From JADJNW01 sp964523725 (GTDB lineage: Bacteria; Bacteroidota; Bacteroidia; Chitinophagales; Saprospiraceae): a stretch of DNA of 64,000 nucleotides. The position numbers and the translations under genes are program-made. This document shows positions 1-9,235 of the stretch, in pieces. Every line of letters starts with the position of its first letter. Within the stretch, counting starts at the first letter, position 1. Location: positions 33,074 through 97,073 of the forward strand of contig CAZGAU010000002.1 in NCBI GenBank assembly GCA_964523725.1, read 5' to 3'. Under the pieces are notes generated by a model, which saw only the letters and a program-made list of their open reading frames with translations, had not been told where the DNA came from and did not search any database.

Positions 1-3000
1 AATGTCCTTCAGCTGAAGCATCAATCGGATCAGGCTGCGGAAAAAGAGCTGATCATGGCGAGTGTGAATCAAAAAACCGAAGAAATTAAGTTGGTACCAT
101 TCAAATCGGCGATCAACCTATCTCAAAACCGGAAATATCTTCGCTATGCCTTGCCGCCCCTGCTGTTGCTGTTGGTTTTGTTGTTTGCCGCGCCGAGCGT
201 GATTCGCGATAGTACCTTCCGTTTGATTCACAACGGTCGGGAGTTTTTGAAACCTGCGCCATTTTCATTTGAAATCGAAGAAGACAATTTGTCGGTGGTG
301 CAATTCGAAGATTTTCCGCTCACGGTAAAAATCGAAGGCGATCAGTTGCCAAATGAAGTGTTTATAAATGTGGACAATGTGGAATACCGCCTTGCCAAAG
401 AAGCACCGAATGTGTTCACTTATCGCTTTAGCAATGTGCAAAAAGATACGGATTTCCGGTTATTTGCTGGTCCGGTTCGCTCCAAATCCTACGAACTGGA
501 AGTCTTGAAAAAGCCCAATGTCACCGGTTTTGAGGTGAAACTGGATTATCCATCTTACATCGGGCGTAAGGATGAAGCACTGACCAGTGTTGGTGATCTT
601 GTAGTACCAATGGGTACCAAAATTGACTGGATTTTTAATGCCGAAAACACGGATAATATCAGGATTCAATTTGCTGGCCAGGAGCGTCAGGAAGTAAAGC
701 GTTTCTCCGATGATCTGTTTACGTTCAAAAAGCAGGCCATGCGCGATGAGCCCTACAAATTGTACATTTCCAATAATAACTTGCCACAGGGCGATTCGAT
801 CAGCTATAGTATTACGGTTATTCCGGATTTGTATCCCAATATTTCTGCCGAAAAATTCCAGGATAGCACCGATAACAAATTGGTATATTTTGTCGGCGAA
901 GCCAATGATGACTATGGTTTGCTGAGCCTTTCATTCAATTATCGTATCAAAAAAGCAAATGGCAAGCAGGGTGAATTGCAAACCCTCAAGCTGAGAAAGC
1001 CCGATACCAAGCAAATCCGCTTCGATCACATCTTTGACTTGAAGGACTTGAACCTAACACCGGGCGACGAGGTGACCTATTACTTTGAAGTTTATGACAA
1101 TGATGCCGTAAATGGCAGCAAGCCTGCACGTACTAATTTTATGGTGTATGCGATGCCCACTGTTGAGCAATTCAAAGCAATGGCGGATAAAAATAATGAA
1201 GAAATTAAAAGTGATTTGAAAAAGGCCCTGGAAGAATCTAAGCGTATCCAGCAGGAAATGAAGCGCATGCGTGAGAAACTGCTTCAGGAAAAAGAACTCG
1301 ACTGGCAGAACCGCAAAGAGCTCGAAAAACTGGTGGAGCGCCAGAAAGAGCTGGAAAAGATCATCGAAGAAGCCAAGCAGAACTTTGAAGAAAATCTGAA
1401 AAATCAGCAGGAATTCTCCCAAATGGATGAAAATATCCTGGATAAGCAGGAGCAATTGCAAAAACTCTTCGACGAAGTGATGAGCGAGGAGATGAAGGAA
1501 TTGATGAAGAAGATTGAGGATTTGCTGCAAAAAATGGAGAAAGATCAGGCCTTGCAAATGATGGAGGATTTCGAGTTCAAGGATCAGGATATGTCCAAAG
1601 AACTGGATCGTCTGATGGAATTATTCAAGCAGTTGGAAGTGGAGCAAAAAATGCAGGAAACGTTGAAAGAACTGCAAAAGTTGGCCGAGGAGCAGGAAAA
1701 ACTGAGTGAAGAAACCAAGAAGACCGAAGAAAATCCGAAGGACCAAAAGCAGTCAGCCGAACAAAAGGAAGCAGAGGATAAACAAAAGGCTGACGAGCAG
1801 CAAAAACAGTCGGAGCAACAACAAAATAAAGAAAATCAGGAAAACAAAGAGAACCAAAAGGGCAAGGAAAAGGAAAATAAGGATGCTCAACAGCAGCAGA
1901 AAAATGCTCCCAAGGACAAGCAGCAAGAGTTGCAGCAAAAGCAGGAGGACATCAATAAGAAGTTCGAGGACATCAAGGAGCAGATGAAAGAAATCGAGCA
2001 AAAGAATGAAGAGCTGGAGAAACCTAAAAATATCGAGAATCAGGATCAGCAGATGCAGGACATTCAGCAGGATTTGAACAAGAGTCAGCAGCAATTGCAG
2101 CAGAACCAGAATAAAAAAGCCTCCGAATCACAGAAGAAAGCTTCTGAGAAGATGAAGGATATGGCGAACAATATGCAAATGCAAATGCAACAGGGCGAAA
2201 TGCAGCAGATGCAGGAAGATATGAAGTCGCTGCGCCAGTTGCTCGAAAACCTGGTTGGATTGTCCTTCGATCAGGAGGATTTGTTCAAAGAATTCGACAA
2301 AACTAATATCAATACACCTCGTTATGTGGAATTGACCCAAAAGCAATTCAAGCTGCAGGACGATTTCCGCCTGGTAGAAGATAGCCTTCAGGCATTGAGC
2401 AAGCGCTTGTTTCAGATTGAATCTTTCGTTACGGATAAAGTCTCAGAAGTAAAGGAAAATATGCGTTCCAGCCTCGATTTCCTGGAAGAACGCCAAAAGC
2501 CACAGGCTGGCAACAACCAGCAGCGCGCTATGAAAAACCTGAACGATCTGGCACTCATGCTGAGTGAAATGATGAATCAGATGCAACAGCAAATGGCCTC
2601 CATGATGGCAGGTGCTCAAATGTGCACCAAGCCGGGGCAGGGACAACCCAAAAGTGGCGAACCGCAAGATAAAATCAGTCAGGGTCAGGAACAACTCAAT
2701 CAGCAAATGCGGGATGCCAAACAAAAAATGGATCAGCAACGACAAGGCAAGGAAGATGGCAATGGCATGAGCAGCGAAGAATTTGCCAAAATGGCTGCTA
2801 AACAAGCTGCATTACGTAAAGCTTTGCGCGACAAACAAAAAGAATTACAACAACGTGGCCAGGGTAGTAAGGAATTACAAGATCTGATCGAGCAGATGGA
2901 TAAAGTCGAGACCGATTTGGTGAATAAAAAACTAACCAACGAAATGCTCAAGCGCCAGCAGGAAATTCTTACCCGCCTGCTCGAGCATGAGAAAGCAGAA

Positions 3001-3195
3001 CAACAACGCGGATTCGAAGAAAAACGTAAAGCAGAAACCGCTTCCGAGAAAGAACGTAAGATGCCGCCTTCATTGGAAGAATACATCAAAAAACGGGAAG
3101 CAGAAATCGAAATGTATAAAACGGTATCTCCTTCGCTCAAGCCTTATTATAAATTTTTGGTAGAAGAATATTTCAAAACGCTGAAATCCAAATAA
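1..3195 (+). CDS. DUF4175 family large coiled-coil membrane protein, 5' end outside window
   Basis: The frame is already open at base 1, and the residues before the first in-frame ATG (base 55) continue the family sequence, so the true start lies upstream and that ATG is internal. A hydrophobic segment (core PPLLLLLVLLFAAP, about bases 150-195) is a membrane anchor. About 330 residues that look beta-rich follow. From about base 1180 to 3100 the protein is nearly continuous charged helix, with a very Q/K/E/N-rich low-complexity stretch around 1690-2130, which predicts long coiled coils. This pattern and length match DUF4175, a Bacteroidota family of about 1100 residues and unknown function. 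I infer a periplasm-facing structural or scaffolding role, not a catalytic one. A strong terminator follows directly. Confidence 0.85.
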   Translation, partial: NVLQLKHQSDQAAEKELIMASVNQKTEEIKLVPFKSAINLSQNRKYLRYALPPLLLLLVLLFAAPSVIRDSTFRLIHNGREFLKPAPFSFEIEEDNLSVVQFEDFPLTVKIEGDQLPNEVFINVDNVEYRLAKEAPNVFTYRFSNVQKDTDFRLFAGPVRSKSYELEVLKKPNVTGFEVKLDYPSYIGRKDEALTSVGDLVVPMGTKIDWIFNAENTDNIRIQFAGQERQEVKRFSDDLFTFKKQAMRDEPYKLYISNNNLPQGDSISYSITVIPDLYPNISAEKFQDSTDNKLVYFVGEANDDYGLLSLSFNYRIKKANGKQGELQTLKLRKPDTKQIRFDHIFDLKDLNLTPGDEVTYYFEVYDNDAVNGSKPARTNFMVYAMPTVEQFKAMADKNNEEIKSDLKKALEESKRIQQEMKRMREKLLQEKELDWQNRKELEKLVERQKELEKIIEEAKQNFEENLKNQQEFSQMDENILDKQEQLQKLFDEVMSEEMKELMKKIEDLLQKMEKDQALQMMEDFEFKDQDMSKELDRLMELFKQLEVEQKMQETLKELQKLAEEQEKLSEETKKTEENPKDQKQSAEQKEAEDKQKADEQQKQSEQQQNKENQENKENQKGKEKENKDAQQQQKNAPKDKQQELQQKQEDINKKFEDIKEQMKEIEQKNEELEKPKNIENQDQQMQDIQQDLNKSQQQLQQNQNKKASESQKKASEKMKDMANNMQMQMQQGEMQQMQEDMKSLRQLLENLVGLSFDQEDLFKEFDKTNINTPRYVELTQKQFKLQDDFRLVEDSLQALSKRLFQIESFVTDKVSEVKENMRSSLDFLEERQKPQAGNNQQRAMKNLNDLALMLSEMMNQMQQQMASMMAGAQMCTKPGQGQPKSGEPQDKISQGQEQLNQQMRDAKQKMDQQRQGKEDGNGMSSEEFAKMAAKQAALRKALRDKQKELQQRGQGSKELQDLIEQMDKVETDLVNKKLTNEMLKRQQEILTRLLEHEKAEQQRGFEEKRKAETASEKERKMPPSLEEYIKKREAEIEMYKTVSPSLKPYYKFLVEEYFKTLKSK

Positions 3196-3205
3196 ATTTT
3201 CAAAT

Positions 3206-3246
3206 AACAGCCGGATAAATGAACTATATTTGTCCGGCTGTTGTTT
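3206..3246 (+). terminator. Terminator after the DUF4175 gene
   Basis: A perfect 10-bp stem (AACAGCCGGA at 3206-3215 with TCCGGCTGTT at 3233-3242) extends by four weaker A-T/G-T pairs and is followed by a T-rich tail. It lies 10 bases after the stop codon. A TAnnTTTG match (TATATTTG, 3225-3232) falls inside the hairpin and could be a promoter for the next gene, but overlap with the stem makes this doubtful. Confidence 0.8.
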
Positions 3247-3318
3247 ATTGGATTGGTTTAGTTCATAATCCCTGTCTTACTCACCATGAATCATATCGCC
3301 TAACTAAAACTTTGTAAT

Positions 3319-3768
3319 TTGTCTGATTCAACAACTCTAAATTTTGCTGACTCAATGAAGATGAGAGCAGATCAAGTAATGCTGAAAGTCCCCTCAAATC
3401 CCAGAAATATTTCCGTTGTCGAGACTTTCGTCAACAGAATGGTAGAAAAATACAAGATCAGCCCCGATCTGCATTGCAACATCCTGGTAAGTCTTACCGA
3501 AGCTGTGAACAACGCCATCCTCCATGGCAATTGTTGTGACGAAACAAAAAACGTCCAGATTCAATTCAAAAGATTAAAAAATACACTCGCCATTCGGGTA
3601 ACCGATGAAGGCTGTGGCTTTGATCTCCAAAATGTGCCTGATCCTACCGCGCCTGAAAACCTTTCCAAATGTGGCGGACGTGGCGTTTTTCTTATCCAGC
3701 AGCTTTCCGATACAGTCAAATATCACAACAACGGTAGCACCGTAGAAATGCAATTCAAAATCAATTAA
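3319..3768 (+). CDS. RsbW-like ATP-binding protein (anti-sigma factor/serine kinase family)
   Basis: This is a 149-residue GHKL-fold ATPase of the HATPase_c_2/RsbW type. The N-box EAVNNAILHGN (residues 61-71), G1 motif DEGCGF (96-101) and G2 motif GGRGVFLI (119-126) are all present, so the ATP site looks intact. Family members bind and inhibit sigma factors or phosphorylate STAS-domain antagonists; no partner gene is visible here. The start is either TTG at 3319 or ATG at 3355. The longer form adds 12 residues with no recognisable motif, so the start is uncertain. ybeY follows after 23 bases and the two probably share a transcript. Confidence 0.85.
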   Translation: MSDSTTLNFADSMKMRADQVMLKVPSNPRNISVVETFVNRMVEKYKISPDLHCNILVSLTEAVNNAILHGNCCDETKNVQIQFKRLKNTLAIRVTDEGCGFDLQNVPDPTAPENLSKCGGRGVFLIQQLSDTVKYHNNGSTVEMQFKIN

Positions 3769-3791
3769 GATTCAACCGAAAGCAAGAGTGT

Positions 3792-4283
3792 ATGTCAGAT
3801 TTGTTCCCTTGGGAAGCAGAGCAAGACGAAGATTCAATTGAGTTCCATGTAGATGATATTGAATTTGAGCTGTCTCATGTTGAACTTCTGAAAAACTGGA
3901 TTGATACCGTTATTCAAAAAGAAGGTAAAAATCTTCAGCGCGTCACTTACATTTTTTGCAGCGACGACTATCTCCACGAATTGAACGTGCAGTATCTTGA
4001 CCACGATACGCTTACCGATATTATTACTTTTCAATATGCATCGTTACCTGATGTGGAAGGTGATGTTTTTATTAGTATCGACTGCATTCGGGAAAATGCC
4101 GCTGCCTTTGGCGTAACCTTTGAGGAAGAACTGCACCGGGTCATGATTCACGGTGTGCTGCACCTTTGCGGTCAGGGAGATAAATCGCCCGAAGAAAAAA
4201 AGCAAATGACAAGCAAGGAAAACCAAGCATTGACAATACTTTCTCAACTATTCTCAGAAAAAAATACACCTCCAAAAGCCTAA
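3792..4283 (+). CDS. ybeY: Endoribonuclease YbeY (rRNA maturation factor)
   Basis: A 163-residue UPF0054 protein. YbeY is a metal-dependent RNase needed for 16S rRNA 3' processing and ribosome quality control. The metal motif HGVLHLCG (residues 120-127) provides two of the usual three histidines. The position of the third (normally G-x-x-H) reads GQGDK here. As I recall, Bacteroidota homologues also carry an Asp/Lys there, so this is probably a lineage feature and not damage. It follows the RsbW-like gene by 23 bases. No terminator is obvious downstream; the thr operon has its own promoter-like box. Confidence 0.92.
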   Translation: MSDLFPWEAEQDEDSIEFHVDDIEFELSHVELLKNWIDTVIQKEGKNLQRVTYIFCSDDYLHELNVQYLDHDTLTDIITFQYASLPDVEGDVFISIDCIRENAAAFGVTFEEELHRVMIHGVLHLCGQGDKSPEEKKQMTSKENQALTILSQLFSEKNTPPKA

Positions 4284-4310
4284 ACACTGGCTACTTACCT
4301 CAAAATTAAA

Positions 4311-4318
4311 TACTTTTG
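4311..4318 (+). promoter_or_regulatory. Bacteroidota -7 box TACTTTTG upstream of thrA
   Basis: An exact TAnnTTTG match about 100 bases before thrA. I see no convincing -33 TTTG at the usual 19-20 base spacing. Transcription from here would give a leader of roughly 90 nt. Confidence 0.5.
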
Positions 4319-4329
4319 CATTTCTTAAT

Positions 4330-4373
4330 CACTGGCTTTCAGTCAGTGTTGTCACGCCGACCAATAATCGGCG
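4330..4373 (+). promoter_or_regulatory. Two small hairpins in the thrA leader
   Basis: CACTG/CAGTG (4330-4334 with 4344-4348) and CGCCGA/TCGGCG (4355-4360 with 4368-4373, 7-base loop) lie between the -7 box and the thrA start. Neither is followed by a T-run and no threonine/isoleucine-rich leader peptide is visible, so classical attenuation is not supported. They may only affect mRNA stability. Confidence 0.3.
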
Positions 4374-4416
4374 ATGCATTTCCGCCCTGACCATGTAGGA
4401 TTTAAAGCCCATCTCC

Positions 4417-6873
4417 ATGAAAGTATTAAAGTTTGGTGGTTCTTCTGTAAGTACGCCCGATAGAATTCGGGGTATTGTGGACATTCTCAAGAGTTATTAT
4501 ACTAAGGGTGAACAGTTCACAGTTGTGTTCTCTGCCTTCGGTGGCGTGACCGATTCTCTCATCCGAATGGCAACACTTGCTGCCAATGGTGACGAGTCTT
4601 ATTATCAGGATTTTGAAACTTTTAGTCAGCGGCACCTCGATGCGATCAAAAATTTGCTGAATCAGGAACACGTTGAAAAAGCATTGCCCGAGCTGGAAAA
4701 TAATCACGAGGTTCTAAAAAATCTCCTGTATGGCATTTTTCTGGTCCGGGAAGTTTCTCCCCGTACAATGGATTATGTGCTGAGCTTTGGTGAAAGGAAT
4801 TCTGCCTACATCATCAGCCATGTGCTCAAGCAAAATGGGTTGAACGCCAGCTATCTGGATGCCAGAAGAATTATCAAAACTGATAAAGCATTCGGTGCCG
4901 CAAAGGTGGATTTTGCCAAAACCTATGGGAAAATTCGCGAACACTATTCACAAAACACTGAATTACAGATAGTTACAGGTTTTGTAGCTTCAGCAAAAGG
5001 CGGTTTGACAACTACCCTTGGCCGAGGCGGCTCTGATTATACGGCTGCAATTCTGGCAGCGGGTTTGAACGCAGAAGTTGTTGAAATCTGGACGGATGTA
5101 GATGGCGTACTTACTGCCGATCCCCGAAAAGTGAAAAAAGCATTCACCATTCCGAGCATGACCTACGCCGAAGCGATGGAAATGTCACATTTTGGTGCAA
5201 AGGTGATCTACCCTCCAACCATTCAGCCAGCTCTGCTTCAAAAAATTCCAATTGTAATAAAAAATACGTTTAATCCTGGTTTCATTGGCACATTTATCTC
5301 TGATAAAGCCGATTCCGGCGGTCGGGCTGTAAAAGGCATTTCTTCTATCAATAATGTTGCGCTACTCACCCTGCAGGGGAGCGGACTCTTTGGTGCGCCA
5401 GGTACAGCAGCTCGTTTGTTTACCTCGCTTGCAGCAGTGAATATCAATGTCATTTTGATTACCCAAGGTTCGTCGGAGCATTCGATATCATTTGCTGTTT
5501 CTCCTCAGGATGCCATCAAAGCTAAACATCAGGTAGAAGACGAATTTGAATACGAAATAAAATCCGGTATCGTCGAACCGGTTAAGGTGGAGAAAAGTCT
5601 CTCGGTTATTGCCATCATCGGTGAGAACATGCGTTACCGCCCGGGTATTGCCGGACGCTTGTTTCAGGCCCTAGGCAAAAACGGTATCAATGTTGTAGCA
5701 ATTGCCCAAGGTTCTTCCGAGTTAAATATCTCCGTAGTCGTTGGGCAAAATGACGAAAGCAAGGCATTAAACGCACTGCACGAATCCTTTTTCCTGTCGG
5801 ATACCAAAGAGTTGCATTTATTTATCGTTGGAACGGGGCTAATCGGTAGCACCCTTATCGAGCAAATTAAACAGCAGGCACCATATCTTAAAGAACATCG
5901 TTCTCTGGAAATCAAAGCGGTTGGATTATCTAATAGCCGCAAAATGATTTTTGATGAAAACGGAATCGATCTGCAAAACTGGAAAGAAGAATTGAACGAC
6001 CGTGGAGAAAAAGCATCGATGTATGGTTTTATTGAAAAAATGAAATTGTTGAATCTTTCGAACACTATTTTTGTTGACAATACCGCCAACGAGGGCGTTG
6101 CCAAGTTTTATGAAAGTATCCTGGAAGCGAGCATCTCGATCTCCACGCCGAATAAAATTGCGACGTCTTCGTCTTATTTGCAATATCAGCGTTTGAAAAA
6201 TATCGCCTGGAAGCGTGGCGTGCAGTTTTTGTACGAGACCAACGTCGGCGCAGGGCTACCAGTTATTTCTACTTTGAATGATCTGATTGACAGCGGCGAC
6301 CGGATTTTGAAAATCGAAGGGGTGCTTTCGGGGTCACTGTCGTTTATTTTTAATTCTTTCAAAGAAGGGCGAAAATTCAGCGACATTGTAAAAGAGGCAA
6401 AAAAGGCGGGTTATACTGAGCCCGATCCAAGAATAGATTTGAACGGAATTGACGTACGGCGTAAGTTAATTATTCTGGCCCGAGAAACCGGTACGCCACT
6501 GGAATCCAAAGATGTACTAATCAAAAATATGCTGCCTGAAGCCTGTCAGCAAGCGGAAACCGTAGAAGATTTCTTTTTAGCGCTGGAACAAGCAGATGAT
6601 GAATTTGAAAAATTGCGCGCCAAAGCGGAGAAAGAAGGAAAAGCCCTGCGTATGATCGCCAAACTGGAAAATGGTCAGGCTACTATTGGTCTGGAAGCGG
6701 TGGATACCAGCCATCCATTTTATTTCCTGAGTGGCAGCGATAATATGATTGTATTTACCACTGAACGCTACAAAGATCGTCCGCTGGTAGTGCGCGGGCC
6801 AGGTGCCGGCGCGGAGGTAACAGCAGCGGGTGTTTTTGCAGAAATTATCAGAATTGGCAATTATCTATCATAA
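4417..6873 (+). CDS. thrA: Bifunctional aspartate kinase / homoserine dehydrogenase
   Basis: An 818-residue fusion that catalyses the first and third steps from aspartate to threonine/methionine. The N-terminal kinase carries KFGGSSV (residues 5-11) and GRGGSDYTAA (about 202-211). Two ACT regulatory domains follow (each with a VNIN/INVV...QGSSE pattern, about 315-460) and are the expected site of threonine feedback. The C-terminal homoserine dehydrogenase begins with the NAD(P)-binding GTGLIG (about 471-476) and has the catalytic-region motif KKAGYTEPDPRIDLNGID (about 660). The length matches E. coli ThrA-type fusions and is complete. Gene order thrA-thrB-thrC with one-base and 17-base gaps indicates a single operon for threonine synthesis. 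Confidence 0.97.
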   Translation: MKVLKFGGSSVSTPDRIRGIVDILKSYYTKGEQFTVVFSAFGGVTDSLIRMATLAANGDESYYQDFETFSQRHLDAIKNLLNQEHVEKALPELENNHEVLKNLLYGIFLVREVSPRTMDYVLSFGERNSAYIISHVLKQNGLNASYLDARRIIKTDKAFGAAKVDFAKTYGKIREHYSQNTELQIVTGFVASAKGGLTTTLGRGGSDYTAAILAAGLNAEVVEIWTDVDGVLTADPRKVKKAFTIPSMTYAEAMEMSHFGAKVIYPPTIQPALLQKIPIVIKNTFNPGFIGTFISDKADSGGRAVKGISSINNVALLTLQGSGLFGAPGTAARLFTSLAAVNINVILITQGSSEHSISFAVSPQDAIKAKHQVEDEFEYEIKSGIVEPVKVEKSLSVIAIIGENMRYRPGIAGRLFQALGKNGINVVAIAQGSSELNISVVVGQNDESKALNALHESFFLSDTKELHLFIVGTGLIGSTLIEQIKQQAPYLKEHRSLEIKAVGLSNSRKMIFDENGIDLQNWKEELNDRGEKASMYGFIEKMKLLNLSNTIFVDNTANEGVAKFYESILEASISISTPNKIATSSSYLQYQRLKNIAWKRGVQFLYETNVGAGLPVISTLNDLIDSGDRILKIEGVLSGSLSFIFNSFKEGRKFSDIVKEAKKAGYTEPDPRIDLNGIDVRRKLIILARETGTPLESKDVLIKNMLPEACQQAETVEDFFLALEQADDEFEKLRAKAEKEGKALRMIAKLENGQATIGLEAVDTSHPFYFLSGSDNMIVFTTERYKDRPLVVRGPGAGAEVTAAGVFAEIIRIGNYLS

Positions 6874-6874
6874 T

Positions 6875-7846
6875 ATGTTTTCAACAAACAATAAGATCGA
6901 GCAGATGAATACTGCAACCGAACAGGAAGTGAAAGTATTCACTCCGGCAACCGTGGCCAATGTCGCTTGCGGTTTCGATATTTTGGGGTTTGCCCTGGAA
7001 AAACCAGGCGATGAAATCATTGCCAGATTTTCGGATCAACCGGGTTTGCGAATTGCAGCAATCAGTGGCGACGGCGGCAAACTTCCGTACAATATTGAAA
7101 AAAACACTGCGGGTTTTGCTGCTCAAAAATTGCTCGAACACCTAGGCGAAAACCGGGGCATCGAGCTGGAAATCCATAAAAAAATGCCGTTTGGTACGGG
7201 CATGGGCTCCAGCGCTGCAAGTGCAGTGGGTGGAGTAGTGGCGGTGAATGAATTGCTGGGTAATCCTTTGACCAAACATCAATTGCTCCCATTCGCGGTG
7301 CTGGGTGAGCAAATCGCCGACGGTGCCTATCATGCCGATAATGTGGCGCCCTGTCTTTTGGGTGGCATCACACTGATCCGCAGCAATGAGGATTTAGATG
7401 TGCATTCCCTACCCCTTCCGGCGGATTTATATGTAACGGTCGTTTTTCCGAATATCGAAATTCTGACCAAAGATGCGCGCGGCGTATTGAAAGAAACCGT
7501 GACGCTCAAACAAATGATCCAGCAATCCGGCAATCTCGCCGGCTTGATCGTGGGGCTTATGAATTCGGATTATGACCTGATTGGACGTTCGCTTCAGGAT
7601 GTGGTGATCGAGCCGCAACGAGCACATTTGATTCCGCATTTTTACGAGGTAAAAAAAGCGGCGGAAGAAGCCGGTACTTTGGGGTGCAGTATTTCGGGTG
7701 CGGGTCCGTCTATTTTTGCATTGAGCAAAGGAAAAGCCATAGCTGAAAAAGTAGGCAAAGCGATGCAATCTATTTTTGAAAATGTTGGCATCGAAAACAC
7801 CTTGTATCTCTCGCCTATCAATCCTGACGGCGCGATTAGAATCTGA
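6875..7846 (+). CDS. thrB: Homoserine kinase
   Basis: A GHMP-family kinase that phosphorylates L-homoserine to O-phosphohomoserine, the substrate of ThrC. The ATP-binding motif MPFGTGMGSSAAS lies near residues 103-115 and the C-terminal GHMP motif is SISGAGPSIFAL. Three in-frame ATGs are possible: 6830 (overlaps thrA by 44 bases), 6875 (one base after the thrA stop) and 6905. The conserved fold begins at VKVFTPATVANVACGFD, just after 6905, so 6875 or 6905 is right; I chose 6875 because of its close coupling with thrA. The length (323 aa, or 313 from 6905) fits the family. Confidence 0.94.
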   Translation: MFSTNNKIEQMNTATEQEVKVFTPATVANVACGFDILGFALEKPGDEIIARFSDQPGLRIAAISGDGGKLPYNIEKNTAGFAAQKLLEHLGENRGIELEIHKKMPFGTGMGSSAASAVGGVVAVNELLGNPLTKHQLLPFAVLGEQIADGAYHADNVAPCLLGGITLIRSNEDLDVHSLPLPADLYVTVVFPNIEILTKDARGVLKETVTLKQMIQQSGNLAGLIVGLMNSDYDLIGRSLQDVVIEPQRAHLIPHFYEVKKAAEEAGTLGCSISGAGPSIFALSKGKAIAEKVGKAMQSIFENVGIENTLYLSPINPDGAIRI

Positions 7847-7863
7847 CGCTAAAAGAAAAACGG

Positions 7864-9162
7864 ATGAAACTGTACAGCACCAATAACAAATCGAATATCG
7901 TTTCGCTGAAGGAAGCTGTTTTTAAAGGACTGCCTGAGGACAATGGCTTGTACATGCCGGTGGAAATTCCAGCACTGTCAAAAGATTTTATTCAAACCCT
8001 GGAGCGATATTCTTTCCAGGAAATTGCTTTTGAAGTTGCAAAAACACTTTTTAAAAACGCTATTCCTGAAAATGATTTGCAGGAAATCATCGAAAAATCG
8101 ATCACTTTTCCAGCTCCATTGGTGACCTTGGATGAGCGGCATCATGTGCTGGAACTTTTCCATGGACCTTCGTTGGCGTTCAAGGATTTCGGGGCGCGTT
8201 TTATGGCGCAATTGATGAGTTATTTCAATCGCGGAGAAGATCAGGAACTGATGATTTTAGTGGCGACCTCCGGCGATACGGGCGGTGCGGTGGCAGCAGG
8301 TTTTTATAAAACGCCAGGCATTCGGGTGGTTATTCTTTATCCTTCCGGCAAGGTGAGTTTTTTGCAGGAAAAACAGCTCACGACCCTCGGCGAAAATATC
8401 ACTGCACTTGAAGTAAACGGCACTTTTGATGACTGCCAGGCGTTGGTGAAAGAAGCATTTTTAGATGCAGATTTGAATCAAAAGCTTCGATTGAGTTCTG
8501 CGAATTCGATTAATATTGCCCGACTCGTGCCGCAATCGTTTTATTATTTTGAAGCCTTCAAGCAATTGCCAGATAAATCCACTCCCGTAGTATTTAGCAT
8601 TCCGAGTGGTAATTTTGGAAACCTCACTGCCGGGCTTTTTGCTCAAAAAATGGGGCTTCCCGTGCATCATTTTATCGCCGCTACCAATGTCAACGATGTG
8701 GTACCTGAGTATCTAAAAACAGGCGTTTACCAACCCAGACCTTCGGCCCGAACTTTATCCAACGCGATGGACGTGGGCAATCCCTCCAATTTTGCACGTA
8801 TGCTCGACCTGTATTGTTCCACGTGGAACATTATGCGAGAGCAAATTTCAGGATATGGCTTCACTGATGAAGATACAAAAACTGCCATGCAAGAAATCGA
8901 TCAACGTTACGGCTACATCATGGATCCGCATGGCGCAGTTGGCTATCTGGCATTGCAAGCTTATCTAAAAGAACATCCGAAAATCCAGGGCATCATTTTG
9001 GAAACGGCGCATCCATCCAAATTCAAAGATGATGTTGAGGCGATTTTGAATAAACCAATAGATATCCCTGAAAGGCTGGCTTCGCTGTCTGAAAAATCTA
9101 AAGCCTCCATTTCAACACCCAATGACTTTGATACGTTTAAAACCCGGTTGATGTCGCATTAA
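7864..9162 (+). CDS. thrC: Threonine synthase
   Basis: A 432-residue PLP-dependent enzyme that converts O-phosphohomoserine to threonine, the last step of the operon. The PLP lysine lies in SLAFKDFGARF (about K107), and the phosphate-binding loop TSGDTGGA follows about 30 residues later. The length is typical of the longer E. coli-type threonine synthases. The coding sequence contains a perfect parS-like palindrome at 8815-8830, read as codons for Y-C-S-T-W-N-I, and a second copy overlaps the stop codon. Confidence 0.96.
   Translation: MKLYSTNNKSNIVSLKEAVFKGLPEDNGLYMPVEIPALSKDFIQTLERYSFQEIAFEVAKTLFKNAIPENDLQEIIEKSITFPAPLVTLDERHHVLELFHGPSLAFKDFGARFMAQLMSYFNRGEDQELMILVATSGDTGGAVAAGFYKTPGIRVVILYPSGKVSFLQEKQLTTLGENITALEVNGTFDDCQALVKEAFLDADLNQKLRLSSANSINIARLVPQSFYYFEAFKQLPDKSTPVVFSIPSGNFGNLTAGLFAQKMGLPVHHFIAATNVNDVVPEYLKTGVYQPRPSARTLSNAMDVGNPSNFARMLDLYCSTWNIMREQISGYGFTDEDTKTAMQEIDQRYGYIMDPHGAVGYLALQAYLKEHPKIQGIILETAHPSKFKDDVEAILNKPIDIPERLASLSEKSKASISTPNDFDTFKTRLMSH
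8815..8830. other. parS-like centromere palindrome inside thrC
   Basis: TGTTCCACGTGGAACA is a perfect 16-bp palindrome. It matches the bacterial ParB-binding parS consensus (TGTTNCACGTGNAACA) and is the form I recall from Pseudomonas chromosomes. It lies fully inside the thrC coding sequence. A second exact copy lies 348 bases downstream. ParB-parS nucleoprotein complexes organise and segregate origin-proximal DNA. ParA/ParB genes are not in this window. Confidence 0.8.
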
Positions 9163-9180
9163 TGTTCCACGTGGAACATT
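9161..9180. other. Second parS-like palindrome at the thrC stop codon
   Basis: The same 16-bp core (9163-9178) is extended to a perfect 20-bp palindrome by flanking AA/TT. The first two bases overlap the thrC TAA. Two identical parS-type cores within 350 bp are very unlikely by chance and suggest a real centromere cluster. Confidence 0.82.
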
Positions 9181-9235
9181 TTCCTTTTCTCAAGGTCATC
9201 AAAGAACAGTATCTTCGCATAATAATAAGACAGAA

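Noticed and set aside
1054..2805. Several long open frames antisense to the DUF4175 gene
   Set aside because: They mirror the Q/K/E-rich codons of the real gene (Leu/Phe-rich antisense), have no motifs and conflict with a clear family match.
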